Of a DNA stretch of 64,000 bases, positions 1 through 10,136 are shown one piece after another. The stretch covers positions 66,814,951 through 66,878,950 of the forward strand of contig NC_081553.1 in assembly GCF_963082655.1 (NCBI RefSeq). Direction: 5' to 3'. The stretch's first letter is position 1. The number at the start of each line of letters is the position of its first letter. Origin of the DNA: Stomoxys calcitrans. Its lineage: Eukaryota > Arthropoda > Insecta > Diptera > Muscidae. The translations under genes were made by a program, and so were the position numbers. The notes under the pieces are model-generated. The model was not told where the DNA came from. It saw only the letters and a list, made by a program, of their open reading frames with translations, and did not search any database.

Positions 1-895
1 AGCAGAGGTGTTTTGCCATGACTTCAAACAACTGCGCTAAGTATGGTTCAAATTGGTTCATAACCTGGTATAGCTGCCATATAAATCGATCTTTGATCTT
101 GACTTCTTGAGCCGCTAGAGGCCGCAAATCTCATCCAATTTGGCTAAAATTTTAAATGAGGTCTTTTGTTATGACTTCCAGCAACTGTGCTAAGTATAAT
201 GCAAATCAGTTCCTAACCTGGTATAGCTGCCATGTAAACCAATATTGGATCTTGACTTCTTGAGTCTCTAGAGGGCGCAATTCTTATCCGATTTGGCTGA
301 AATTATGCGTGAGGTGTTTTGTTATGACTTCTAGCAACTGTGTCAAATATAGTTGAAATCGATCCATAACATGATATAGCTGCCATTTAAACCGATCTGT
401 GATCTTGACTTCTTGAACCTCCAGAGGGCGTAATTATTATCCGATTTGGCCTGAAATTTTATACAACAGCTTCTCCCGTGACTTTCAACATACGTGCCAA
501 ATATGGTCAGAATCGATCTATAGCCTGATACAGCTCCCATTTAAACCGATCTCTCTATTTTACTTCTTGAGCCCCTAAAGGGCGCGATTCTTACTCGAAT
601 TGGCTGCAATTTTCCACAATGGCTTCTACTATAGTCTCCAACATTCAATTCAATTATGGTCCGAATCGGACCATAACTTGATATAGCTGCAATATTAAAT
701 CAATTCTTTAATTTTATTCCTTGTTTGCCTAAAAAGCGATATCGGGAAAAGAACTCGACAAATGCTATCTATGGTGGAGGATATATAGGATTCTGTCCGG
801 CCGAACTTAGCACGCTATTACTTGTTTTGCCAATCCATGGTGGAGGGTATATAAGATTCGGTTCGGCCGAACTTAGCACGCTTTTACTTGTTTTC
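1..895 (+). mobile_element. R1 tandem-repeat element, 3' part with two terminal hairpins
   Basis: About four monomers of roughly 150-165 bp carry the phrases cttcttgagcc, ccgatttggctgaaatt and gatatagctgccat. They are followed by the R1 3' end, GGTGGAGGATATATAGGATTC and a ggccgaacttagcacgc hairpin, ending ttacttgtttt. The 3' end is present twice in a row (about 776-830 and 836-895). The 5' end lies outside the window. No coding capacity is seen. Confidence 0.75.
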
Positions 896-1362
896 TTTAA
901 TTTTATTAAAACTTTCGAAGGTATTGATAAGAATATCCTTTCGCCTGATATAACCTTCCTCTAGAGTTGTGTTCGACATATTGCTATTAACAAAACTTTG
1001 TACAATTTGCCTCATATATCTGCCCTTTAGGTGTTTAAAGAGTCAAATTTAAGATTCGTTTGCATGGAAGCTTATCCATGACCCAATTCAAATCACATGG
1101 GTAATTTCGCTTGGATGTTGTAAGTCATGACAAAACATCATATGCAGGTGTTCAATAAACCATTTCGGACACGTATCATGCGTGTACATCTCACTATAAT
1201 TCAACATGCTTAAATTTATCCAAATGACAAGAAAAATATGCCCTTCCTGGAGTCTAAAAGTCAAATTAGGGGGTTGGTTAAGATATAACCAACCTCCAGA
1301 TCCGCCATCACGTATAAAGAGCATAAATATATTACTTGAGCTTTAAAACCTCGCACCATGTA
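1..1362. repeat. Left arm of a long inverted repeat
   Basis: This stretch reads as the diverged reverse complement of 5737-7112. The match covers R1 tandem monomers (1-about 720), two successive R1 terminal hairpins (about 776-895) and about 460 bp of non-R1 sequence (905-1362). It stops at ccatgta, after which an R2 element begins. The match of the non-R1 part shows that this is a real inverted duplication and not just two R1 copies in opposite orientation. The left edge is cut by the window start. Confidence 0.85.
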
Positions 1363-1370
1363 AAAAAATA

Positions 1371-3921
1371 CTTTTTTATACCCACCACCGAAGAATGGGG
1401 GTATATTCATTTTGTCATTCCGTTTGCAACACATCGAAATATCCATTTCCGACCCTATAAAGTATATATGTTCTTGATCAGCGTAAAAATCTAAGACGAT
1501 CTAGACATGTCCGTCCGTCTGTCCGACTGTCTGTTGAAATCACGCTACAGTCTTTAAAAATAGAGATATTGAGCTGAAACTTTGCACAGTTTTTTTTTTG
1601 TCCATAAGCAGGTTAAATTCTAAGATGGGCTATATCGGACTATACCCCCCATATAGACAGATCGACCGATTTAGGGTCTAAGGCCCATAAAAGCCACATT
1701 TATTATCCGACATCACATTAGGCCCTTCGACATCCCTCCTTAATTTGGCCCGATCGGTCCAGATTTGGATATAGCCCCCATATAGAACGATCAGCCGATT
1801 TATAAAAGCCACATTTATTAACCGATTTTGCTAAAATTTGGGTCGGTGAGTTGTGTTAGTATCTTCGACATCCTTCGTTAATTTGGCCCAGATCAGTCCA
1901 GATTTGGATATAGCTCCCATATAGACCGATCCTCCGATTTAGGGTCTTAGGCCCATAAAAGCCACATTTATTATCCGATTTTGCTGAATTTTAGGACGGT
2001 GAGTTGTAATAGGCCCTTCGATATCCTTCGTCAATTTGGCTCGGATCGGTCGAGATTTGGTGATAGCTGCTATTTAGACCGATCTTTCGATTTAGGGTCT
2101 TGGACCATTAAAAGGCGCATTTATTGTCCGATTTTGCCGAAATTCGGGACGGTGTGTTGTGTTAGGCCTTTCGACATTCTCCGTTAGTTTGGCTCAGATC
2201 GGTCCAGATTTGGTTATAGCTGCCATATAGACCCATCCTCCGATTTAGGGTCTTAGGCCCATAAAAGCCACATTTATTATCTGATTGTGCTGAAATTTGG
2301 GAAAGTGAGTTGTGTTAGGCCCTTCCACATCCTTCGTCAATTTTGCTCAGATCGGTCCAGATTTGGATATAGCTGCCATATAGACCGATCGACCGATTTA
2401 GGGTCTTAGGCCCACAAAAGCCACATTTACTATCCTATTTTGCTGAAATTTGGGACAGTGAGTTGTGTTAGGCCCTTCGACATCCTTCGTTAATTTGGCC
2501 CAGATCGGTCCAGATTTGGATATAACCCCCATATAGACCGATCGGCCGATTTAGGGTCTCAGGCCCATAAAGCCACATTAATTAACCGATTTTGCTGAAA
2601 TTCGGGACAATGAGTTGTGTTAGGCCCTTCGATATTCTTTGTCACTTTGACCCAGATCGATTCAGATTTGGATAAAGCTGCCATATAGACCGATCCGCCG
2701 ATTTAGGGTCTTAGGCCCATAAAAGCCACATTTATTACCGGATTTTGCTGAAATTTTGGACAGTGGGTTGTGCTAGGCCTTTCGACATTCTCCGTTAGTT
2801 TGGCTCAGATCGGTCCAGATTTGGTTATAGCTGCCATATAGACCCATCCTCTGATTTAGGGTCTTAGGCCAATAAAAGCCACATTTATTATCCGATTTTG
2901 CTGAAATTTGGGAGAGTAAGTTGTGTAAGGCCCCTCAACATTCTTCGTCAATTTTGCTCAGATCGGCCCAGTTTTGGATATAGCTGCCATAAAGACCGAT
3001 CCTCCGATTTAGGGTCTTAGGCCCATAAAAGCCACAATTATTATCCGAATTTGCTGAAAATTGAGACAGTGAGTTGTGTTAAGCGCTTCAACATCTTTCT
3101 TTAATTTGGTCTAGATCGGTCCAGAGTTGGATATTGCTGCCATATAGACCGATTTCACGATTTAAGGTTTTGGGCCCAAACAAGGCGCATTTATTGTCCG
3201 ATTTCGCCGAAATTTGGGTCAGTGAGTTAAATTAAGCCCCTTGACATACTTCTGCAATATGGCACAGATCGGTCCTGATTTGGCTATTATCGAAATTATA
3301 GACCGATTTCTAGGTTTTAGGTTTTGGGGCCATGAAAGGCGCATTTCTTGTCCGATGTCGCTGAAATTTGAGACAGTGAGTTTAGATAGGCACTTCGGCG
3401 TTCTTCTTTAATTCGGTTCAGATCGGTCCAGATTTGAATATAGCTGCCATATTAAACGATCGCTCGATTTAAGGTTTTGTGCCCATAAACGGCGCATTTA
3501 TTGTCCGATTTCTCCGAAATTTGGGACTGTGCTTTGTGTTAGGTTCTTCGACATTTTTCTGCAACTTGGCCCAAATCAGTCCAGATTTGAATATAGCTGC
3601 CATGTAGACCGGTATCTCGATTTAAAGGCTTGGCCCCATAAAAGGCGCATTTATAATCCGATTTCACTGAAATTTGACACAGTGACTTATTCTTTACGGC
3701 ATCCATGTCGTATATGATTCAGATCGGTTTATTTTTAGATATAGCTACTGTACTTATTAGTATTCGGTCCAAATCTGAACATATTTCGATATAACTTCTA
3801 TGGGACATAAGGTATGAAATTTTCACCGAATTTTAATGAAGGGTGGTTTACATATATACCCGAGGTGGTGGGTATCCAAAGTTCGGCCCGGCCGAACTTA
3901 ACGCCTTTTCAATTGTTTTTT
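1371..3921 (+). mobile_element. R2 tandem-repeat element, apparently full length
   Basis: It starts with TTATACCCACCACCGAAG, continues through a conserved 5' domain (ccctataaagtatatatg, cttgatcagcgtaaaaatct, gtccgtccgtctgtc, cacgctacagtctttaaaa), then holds about 13 monomers of roughly 160 bp with gtgagttgtgttaggccctt and tttagggtcttaggcccat. It ends with the inverted end ggtggtgggtatcc, a hairpin with 10-bp arms and a 1-nt centre (3879-3899), and cgccttttcaattgttt. The short open frames in it are monomer translations. It is non-autonomous and noncoding. Confidence 0.75.
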
Positions 3922-4086
3922 TATTTTTTTTTTTTTTTTGAAATGTTCCCTTCAAACTCATTTTTAACCATAGTTTTGATAGCAACATACTTTTTGCCCA
4001 CGAAATTCAAACGTTTTTGTTTTGTTCTCGTTATTTAAAGTTAACGTTTTTTGTTTCAAGTTTTTTATTAGCTTTTGTTTAGTTCT

Positions 4087-4260
4087 TTATCCAGTTCTGT
4101 TTCTGTTTCTCCTGATTCTTCTGACCACTGTGAATTGCATATTGGTGATGCGGAAAGTTCTCCTAGTTCCTGGTGCATTGGTTGATTGACCCATGACAGA
4201 GCTTATGCCACACAGGGCACAAATTAGAAAAAAGATCAATCCAAAGGTATAGAACTGCAT
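4087..4260 (-). CDS. P1: small secreted cationic peptide precursor, 57 aa
   Basis: The frame runs from ATG at 4260 to TAA at 4087. It is short enough to be missed by a 60-residue cutoff. Residues 1-24 form a signal peptide (MQFYTFGLIFFLICALCGIS, SVMG) with probable cleavage before Gln25, as in its six paralogues. The mature part, about 33 aa, has no cysteine and is rich in Arg. It lacks the Asn-rich linker of the other members and ends RRIRRNRNRTG, so a terminal Gly could serve for amidation. AATAAA lies 18 nt past the stop (4064-4069, minus) and a TATATAAG box lies 92 bp upstream of the ATG. Function is unknown; secretion is well supported, an antimicrobial or signalling role is only inference. 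Confidence 0.72.
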   Translation of the reverse strand: MQFYTFGLIFFLICALCGISSVMGQSTNAPGTRRTFRITNMQFTVVRRIRRNRNRTG

Positions 4261-4351
4261 TTTGGGTGAGGTGTTGCTTTATTCCGGCTACAATTTGAAT
4301 TGTTCTCGAGAACCAAGTCCTACTATGAATTTTTTGGACATTCTTCCATCC

Positions 4352-4360
4352 TTATATATT
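4352..4360 (-). promoter_or_regulatory. TATA box of P1
   Basis: Minus-strand AATATATAAG lies 92 bp upstream of the P1 ATG, at the same distance as in the paralogues. GTAGGACTTGGTTCTCGAG about 30 nt downstream matches the conserved start-site region of the family. Confidence 0.65.
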
Positions 4361-4507
4361 CTCTGAAAAATAACAAAATTTTATTTAATTAGCTGCAATT
4401 AAAGTTGCTAAAAGATGGCAACATAAACATGCATTGAAAGACAAACAAATGGATAAATAAAATATTTTGCAAAACAATGAATTAAAAATGAATTTTTGTG
4501 TACTTAC

Positions 4508-4574
4508 ATTTGAAATGCCTTTTTTGTTGCCTGTTATACACTATGAAGACGTCAGTCAGGCTTTCGATATTTGC
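4508..4574 (-). other. Conserved exon-like block upstream of P1
   Basis: On the minus strand the block is preceded by TTTTTGTTTTTAG and followed by GTAAGTAC, which look like a 3' and a 5' splice site around 67 nt. The P2 counterpart is 66 nt with the same signals. It has no evident coding sense. It is either an untranslated exon or a conserved upstream control element. Confidence 0.4.
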
Positions 4575-4576
4575 CT

Positions 4577-5650
4577 AAAAACAAAAAGTTGGAAAAACAA
4601 GTTAGTTAGGTAAACAGATTCGAGCTTTAGGTAATCAGCACCACTGACTTTCTGGTTGAAAAATTTTACCCCCATGAATACCATGAAAAATAGCGGATAT
4701 ACTTCTCTCATATTAGTGAGTGTTGTATGATTCAAATTAGCAGGCCTGTTCCGGTTTTCGAAGTCACAAAAAAGTAGATTTGCGCAAAATTTTCCAAATT
4801 GTTTAAGGTTTAAATGCAATTGAGGTGGCTCTTACTGGATGGAAATGTGATTAAAGTAAGGAAATTTTAAAGGGCCAAGGTTTGCAAGAAATAATTCCAA
4901 GAAAATCTTCTGTTTTGAGCCTTCTTAAACCGGATCAGGCATATTTAGCTCAATAATAAGCCGTTTTATACCCAAGATCGAACGGCGATGCGTTTGGGTG
5001 AATACCACACAAATGTCGCAACGCCAACACTGGATAATTGTGAGCACCACACAGATTAGAACGCAGCATAACTGAGAGCTATCGGTCGGGTCAACATGTT
5101 GCGTATAGTGCAGATCTAATTATAGTGCACATCTTCGTGGACATATGAAGTTACTGCAACTGCAGTGCCGGACAATCAGCTGCTTCGAGAGGTGAGTCTC
5201 AGTAAAGGGCCGGGAGGCACCAGATCTTACACAGAAAAAGAAGTTGTCTCAAAATTTAAAATTTTTTCTTGCACGAATGAGTTTATCAATGATTAAGTCT
5301 CAAAGAACCAAAACTGAACAATAAAGATGCTATCTTAAAATTTAGCTTACTATATACTTACAAACACAACCATTCGTTTCGTATATCGATAGCTCTTTGA
5401 TTATCATTTTATTTCACAGATGACTGTCCATTTTTTACTTCACAGATGACAAACTGGGTAGCAGGTTTTTGGCGTTGTGTTTCTTGCTGATGCTGGATGT
5501 TGTTTTTGTGTTAGAGATAATGGCGTTTGGTAGTTTACCTTTCTCACTGCGCTCAAAGAAAGGTACCCTGATATGAACCGTCTGAAATTCGTCTCAAAAA
5601 GGCATGCTTCCAGCATTGCACAGCTCACTAATTATTGAATAGGTGGAAGC
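4577..5650. other. No gene recognised; low-copy sequence
   Basis: I see no convincing coding region here. An 87-codon minus-strand frame at 4556-4819 overlaps the exon-like block and has no signal peptide or family match. The rest is A/T-rich with a GC-richer patch at about 4980-5220. I recognise no repeat family. Confidence 0.4.
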
Positions 5651-5736
5651 ATGTATGAGGTGATGAAAGGTATTTTACATATATACCCGAGGTGGTGGGT
5701 ATCCAAAGTTCGCCTTAACGCCTTTTTACTTGTTGT
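5650..5736 (+). mobile_element. R2 3' end fragment
   Basis: Only the last part of R2 is present: acatatatacccgaggtggt, gggtatccaaagttcg, a damaged hairpin, then cgcctttttacttgtt. It abuts the right arm of the inverted repeat exactly where the left arm abuts an R2 5' end. Confidence 0.7.
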
Positions 5737-7112
5737 ACATGGCGTAAGGTTTCGAAGCTCAAGTAATGTATTTATGCTGTTTGTACGTAATCGGGGGGAT
5801 ATGGAGGTTGATTATATCTTAATCAACCTCTTGATTTGACTTCTAGACTCCAGGAAGGGCATATTTTTCTTGTCATTTGGGTAAATTTAAGCATGTTGAA
5901 TTATAGTGAGACGTATACAGCATGATACATGTCTGAATTGGTTAATTGAGCACCTGCATATGATGTTTTGTCATGACTTCCAACATCCAAGCGAAATTAC
6001 CCATGTGATTTGAATTGGGTCATGGATTAGCTTCCATGTAAACGAATCTTAAATTTGTCTCTTTAAACACCTAAAGGGCAGATATATGAGGCAATTGGAC
6101 AAAGTTTTGTTAATAGCAATATGTCGAATATAATTCTAGAGGAAGGTTATATCAGGCGGAAGGATATTCTAATCAATACCTTTGAAAGTTTTAATAAAAT
6201 TAAAGAAAACAAGTAAAAGCGTGCTAAGTTCGGCCGGACCGAATCCTATATTCCCTCCACCATGGATTGCATTTCTCAAATTCTTTTCCCGGCATCTCTT
6301 CTTAGGCAAAACAAGTAAAAGCGTGCTATGTTCGGCCGGGCCGAATCTTATATATCCTCCACCTTAGATCGTATTTGTCGAGTTATTTTCCCGATATTTT
6401 TTTTTAGGCACACAAGGGATAAAATAAAAGAATTGATTTAATATTGCAGCTATATCAAGTTATGGTCAGATTGGGACCATAATCGAATTAAATGTTGGAG
6501 ACCATAGTAGAGAAGTCATTGTGTAAAATTGCAGCCAATTCGAGTAAGAATTGCGCCCTTTAGGGGCTCAAGAAGTAAAATAGAGAGATCGGTTTAAATG
6601 GGATCTGTATCAGGCTATAGACCGATTCGGACCATATTCGGACACCTATGTTAAAAGTCATGGGAAAAGCTGTTGTATAAATTTTCAGGGCAAATCGGAT
6701 AGTAATTACGCCCTCTGGAGGCTCAAGAAGTCAAGATCCCAGTGCGGTTGAAATGGCAGCTATATCAGGTTATGGATGGATTTTAACTATATTTGACACA
6801 GTTGCTAGAAGTCATAACAAAACACCTCACGCATAATTTCAGCCAAATCGGATAAATATTGCACCTTCAAGCAGCTCAAGAAGTCAAGATCCAATATTGG
6901 TTTATACGGCAGCTATATCAAGTTATGTATCGATTTGCGCCACACTTAGCACAGTCGTTGCAAGTCATAACAAAACACCTCTCGCAAAATTTCATAAGAA
7001 TTACGCCCTTCAGAGGCTCAAGAAATCAAGATCCCAGTTCGGTTTATATGGCAGCTATATCTGGTTATGTAACGATTTGCGCCATACTTAGCACAGTTGT
7101 TTAAAGTTATAG
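5737..7112. repeat. Right arm of the long inverted repeat
   Basis: This is the reverse complement counterpart of 1-1362, with many substitutions and small indels. It contains the non-R1 segment (about 5737-6190), two R1 terminal hairpins (about 6205-6260 and 6310-6365) and R1 monomers on the minus strand (about 6440-7112). Confidence 0.85.
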
Positions 7113-7960
7113 CAAAACACCTGTTTTGACAGTGAGAGTGCAAACAAATAATTTCAAACCTATCGCATTACCAATCTCCGAGATCTGGTGGTTTTGAAAA
7201 TTGGGGTAATGAGTAGTGCTTTTTAGGGCATAGATGGCACTCAGATATTTCGACTCAAATATGGATATTAGATTCGTGCTGCACTCCCAAATCCATTTAA
7301 TGTGAGGCCCATATTGCATTGGGGCGGCCACCGGTACCTTGCCCTGAAAATATATATCAAACTCGTTCCTTACTCCCAAATATCGATGATTTGAACTCCA
7401 TATTTCCTAATCGGAAATGTAGTTCAGTTAAGGAGGCGCTTAAGGACGTACCCTCAAACACTTGGCTCCAAAATAGTATATCAAATTCGTTTTATACTCT
7501 CGAAAACCTTTCATTTGAGTCCCATATTGTCATAATGGGTCAATCAACCTTTATGCCTTATTTTTCGAAAGAAAAGCGCCACCTAGACTTGAACACAAAT
7601 TTTAATGTCATATTCGTAATCTACTCCCAAATACCTTTCATTTGACATTTCCGTATAGACATGGTCGACTAATATGTCCGTTTGGGGGTACTTGGTAATG
7701 GAAAGACCTCCCATTACTTGGACCTTAGTTTTTATGCCATATTTGTAATTTACTGTCTTTTCATAATGAGGCCCATACTTTTCATATGAGGCCCATATTG
7801 ACATGAACGTCGAATATATCTATTTAGGGGAGTTTTTGTGTCGGCTAGACCTGCTGGGTACTTGGACTCAAATTTTAATACGATATTCGTTTTCTAGTCT
7901 CCAATACCTTTCATTTGATACCCATATTGTGCCTATGGGTCCACTTTTGGACCTTCCTTC
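7113..7960 (-). mobile_element. R4 tandem-repeat array, fragment
   Basis: Minus-strand R4 monomers, recognised by ctcccaaatacctttcattt and gcccatattg. Several degenerate units of about 120 bp are seen, without recognisable element ends. The open frames here are monomer translations. Confidence 0.6.
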
Positions 7961-8733
7961 CAGCACAGTTGTTTGAAGTCATGGCCAAACACCTTATGCA
8001 AAATTTCAGCCAATTTGGATGATACTGGTGCCCTCTAGCGACTCAAGAAGTCAAGATCCAAGATCAGTTTATATGGCAGCTATATCAGGTTATTAACCGA
8101 TTTGAACCATACCTAGCACATTTGTTGGAAGTCATACCAAAACGACCTATGTAAGATTTTAACCAAATTGGATAGAATTGCGCCCTATAGAAGCTCAAGA
8201 TGTTTAATTAGGAGATCGGTTTAAAAGGCGGCTATATTACGTTATGGACTGATGCAGACCGTACTTTGTACAGTTGTTGAAAGTTTTTCCTCAACGACAT
8301 GTGCCAAGTTTCAGCTAAATCGTATAAGAATTGCGCCCTCTTGAAAGTCAAGAAGTACAAACGGGCGACCGGTTTATATGGCAGCTGCATCAGGTTATGT
8401 ACCGATATGAACCATACTAAACACGGACGAAAATACATATATATGGGAGATGTATCTAAACCTGAAACAATTTCTTCCAATTTCACTAAACTTCGTCTCT
8501 AGGCCAAAAACGACGCCCGTTCCAAGTTTGAAGACGATCAGATGAAAATTGCAAACTATTGTAAACAGGTTAACATGGACAGACAGACGGACATAGCTAA
8601 ATCAAATCAGTAAATGATTCTGAGTCAATCAGAATTCTTATCAATGGGTCTTGCTCTTCTCCCTCTGGGTGTTACATACTAATTCACTAAGTTGTAATAT
8701 CTTGTACCACAGAAGTGGTGTAGGGTATAAAAT
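7961..8733 (-). mobile_element. R3 5' end with R1-like monomers
   Basis: On the minus strand this begins TTATACCCTACACCACTTC at 8733 and continues with the R3 5' domain (gacccattgataag, tgattctgag in reverse sense). Its interior monomers (7961-8480), however, carry the R1 phrase gctcaagaagtcaagatcc. It is therefore a mosaic of the two families. Confidence 0.6.
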
Positions 8734-9138
8734 AATGTAAGTGTAAGACAGTTCTTTTTAATAAAATTGAGTTCGCGCTTTGAAAAGAAAAATAATAACA
8801 ACTATCGTGGTCATCCGTCCAATGTAAGGTCGCCTAACAACGTCTCGCTCTTCCCTCATTAATGCATTTATGTATTGGATTTCGCTCTTCCACTTTTCAC
8901 AGAATTCTTGTATACGAAAATGTTGGGAAAAACCAAGGCCAAAACCAAAAAGTGAAGTGGCAAATATATAAAAGCATTGCTTTTGGTTTTCTTTTGATTA
9001 GTGGATTTTTTTTCGATCACTAGAACGTGTCGTGCTATCGATCATCGAAATTAAAAAAATCGATCACACTGGTCTTAAGGACCCCATACACTATTGGTCT
9101 CACATTTGTTCAAGCGTCGATTTATCGTACGACAAAAT
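8734..9138. other. Low-copy segment, no gene recognised
   Basis: This is a non-repeat interval between two R3 ends. A TATA-like TATATAAAAG sits at 8966-8975 on the plus strand. The frame downstream starts with GTG at 9032 and runs into R3, so I do not call a gene. Confidence 0.4.
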
Positions 9139-10136
9139 TTTTATACCCTACACCACCACATGGTATTATAACTATGTGCATTTGATAAGTATACCGATCG
9201 GATTAGAATCACTTCCTGATTCGATTTAGCTATATCCGTCTGTCTGTCCATGTATTCTTGTGATCAAGTTACAGGTCGCATTTATTGTCCGATTGTAATA
9301 AAATTTTGCACAAGTCTCTTTTCTGGCCCAAGGACAAATGCTACTGCATTGTCCTTGGGCCAGATTTACATATTGCTCCCATATATATCCTTCATCCGAT
9401 ATGGTCTTTTTTACAAAATTTGGCATGAGGTGCTTTATTCAATGTCTTTATATGTGTGCACAATTTCATAAAAATCGGTTCAGATTTAGATATAGCTCCC
9501 ATATATAGATATATAGCCACAATTTTTGTCCGATCTTTACCAAATATGGCATGGGGTGATTTATTTGACGTTTTCATATGTGCAAAATTTCATAAAAATC
9601 GGTTCAGATTTAGATATACCTCCCATATATATCTTTCATCTGATGTGGACTCTTAACGCTGTAGTAGGCACAATTTTGGTCCGATTTCTACAAAATTTAG
9701 CGTGAGTTGTTTTATTTAAAGTCCCAATGCGAGTGCGAAATTTCATATAAATCGGTCAAAATTAAGATATAGCTCCCATCTATATCCTTTATCCGATATT
9801 TTAATCCGATCTTAACAAAATCTAGTACGAGGTGTTGACGTCTTAATACGTGTGCAAAATTTCATGATATTCGGTTTGGATATAGATGTAGGTCCCCGTT
9901 ATATCTTTAATCCGAAATAGACTTTAGCCTGTAGAAACCACAATTTTCGTCCGATTTTGTAAGAGACGTTTTATTCGACGTTCCAATACGTGCACAAATT
10001 TCATTAAGATCGGTCCTGATTTTGATATAGCTTCAATGTATATATTCTATCCGATGTGGACTTTTAAGGCAGTAAAAGCCACAATTTTGGTGACATCTCT
10101 ACAATGTTCTATTTGACTTCCCAGTATTCTTAATAT
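9139..10136 (+). mobile_element. R3 element, 5' portion
   Basis: It starts TTATACCCTACACCACCACA, with the domain aagtataccgatcgg, gattcgatttagc, gtctgtctgtccatg. It then has monomers of about 155 bp with atatagctcccatatata and caaaatttcataaaaatcgg. It is interrupted by an R4 insertion and resumes at 12199. Confidence 0.7.

Noticed and set aside
1371..3921. CRISPR-like regularly spaced repeats
   Set aside because: The units are contiguous tandem monomers of about 160 bp with no unique spacers, in a eukaryotic transposon setting.
4556..4819. 87-codon minus-strand frame upstream of P1
   Set aside because: No family, no signal peptide, overlaps the exon-like block and is not conserved upstream of P2.
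9032..9229. 65-codon frame after the TATA-like box
   Set aside because: It begins with GTG, not ATG, and its second half is R3 sequence.
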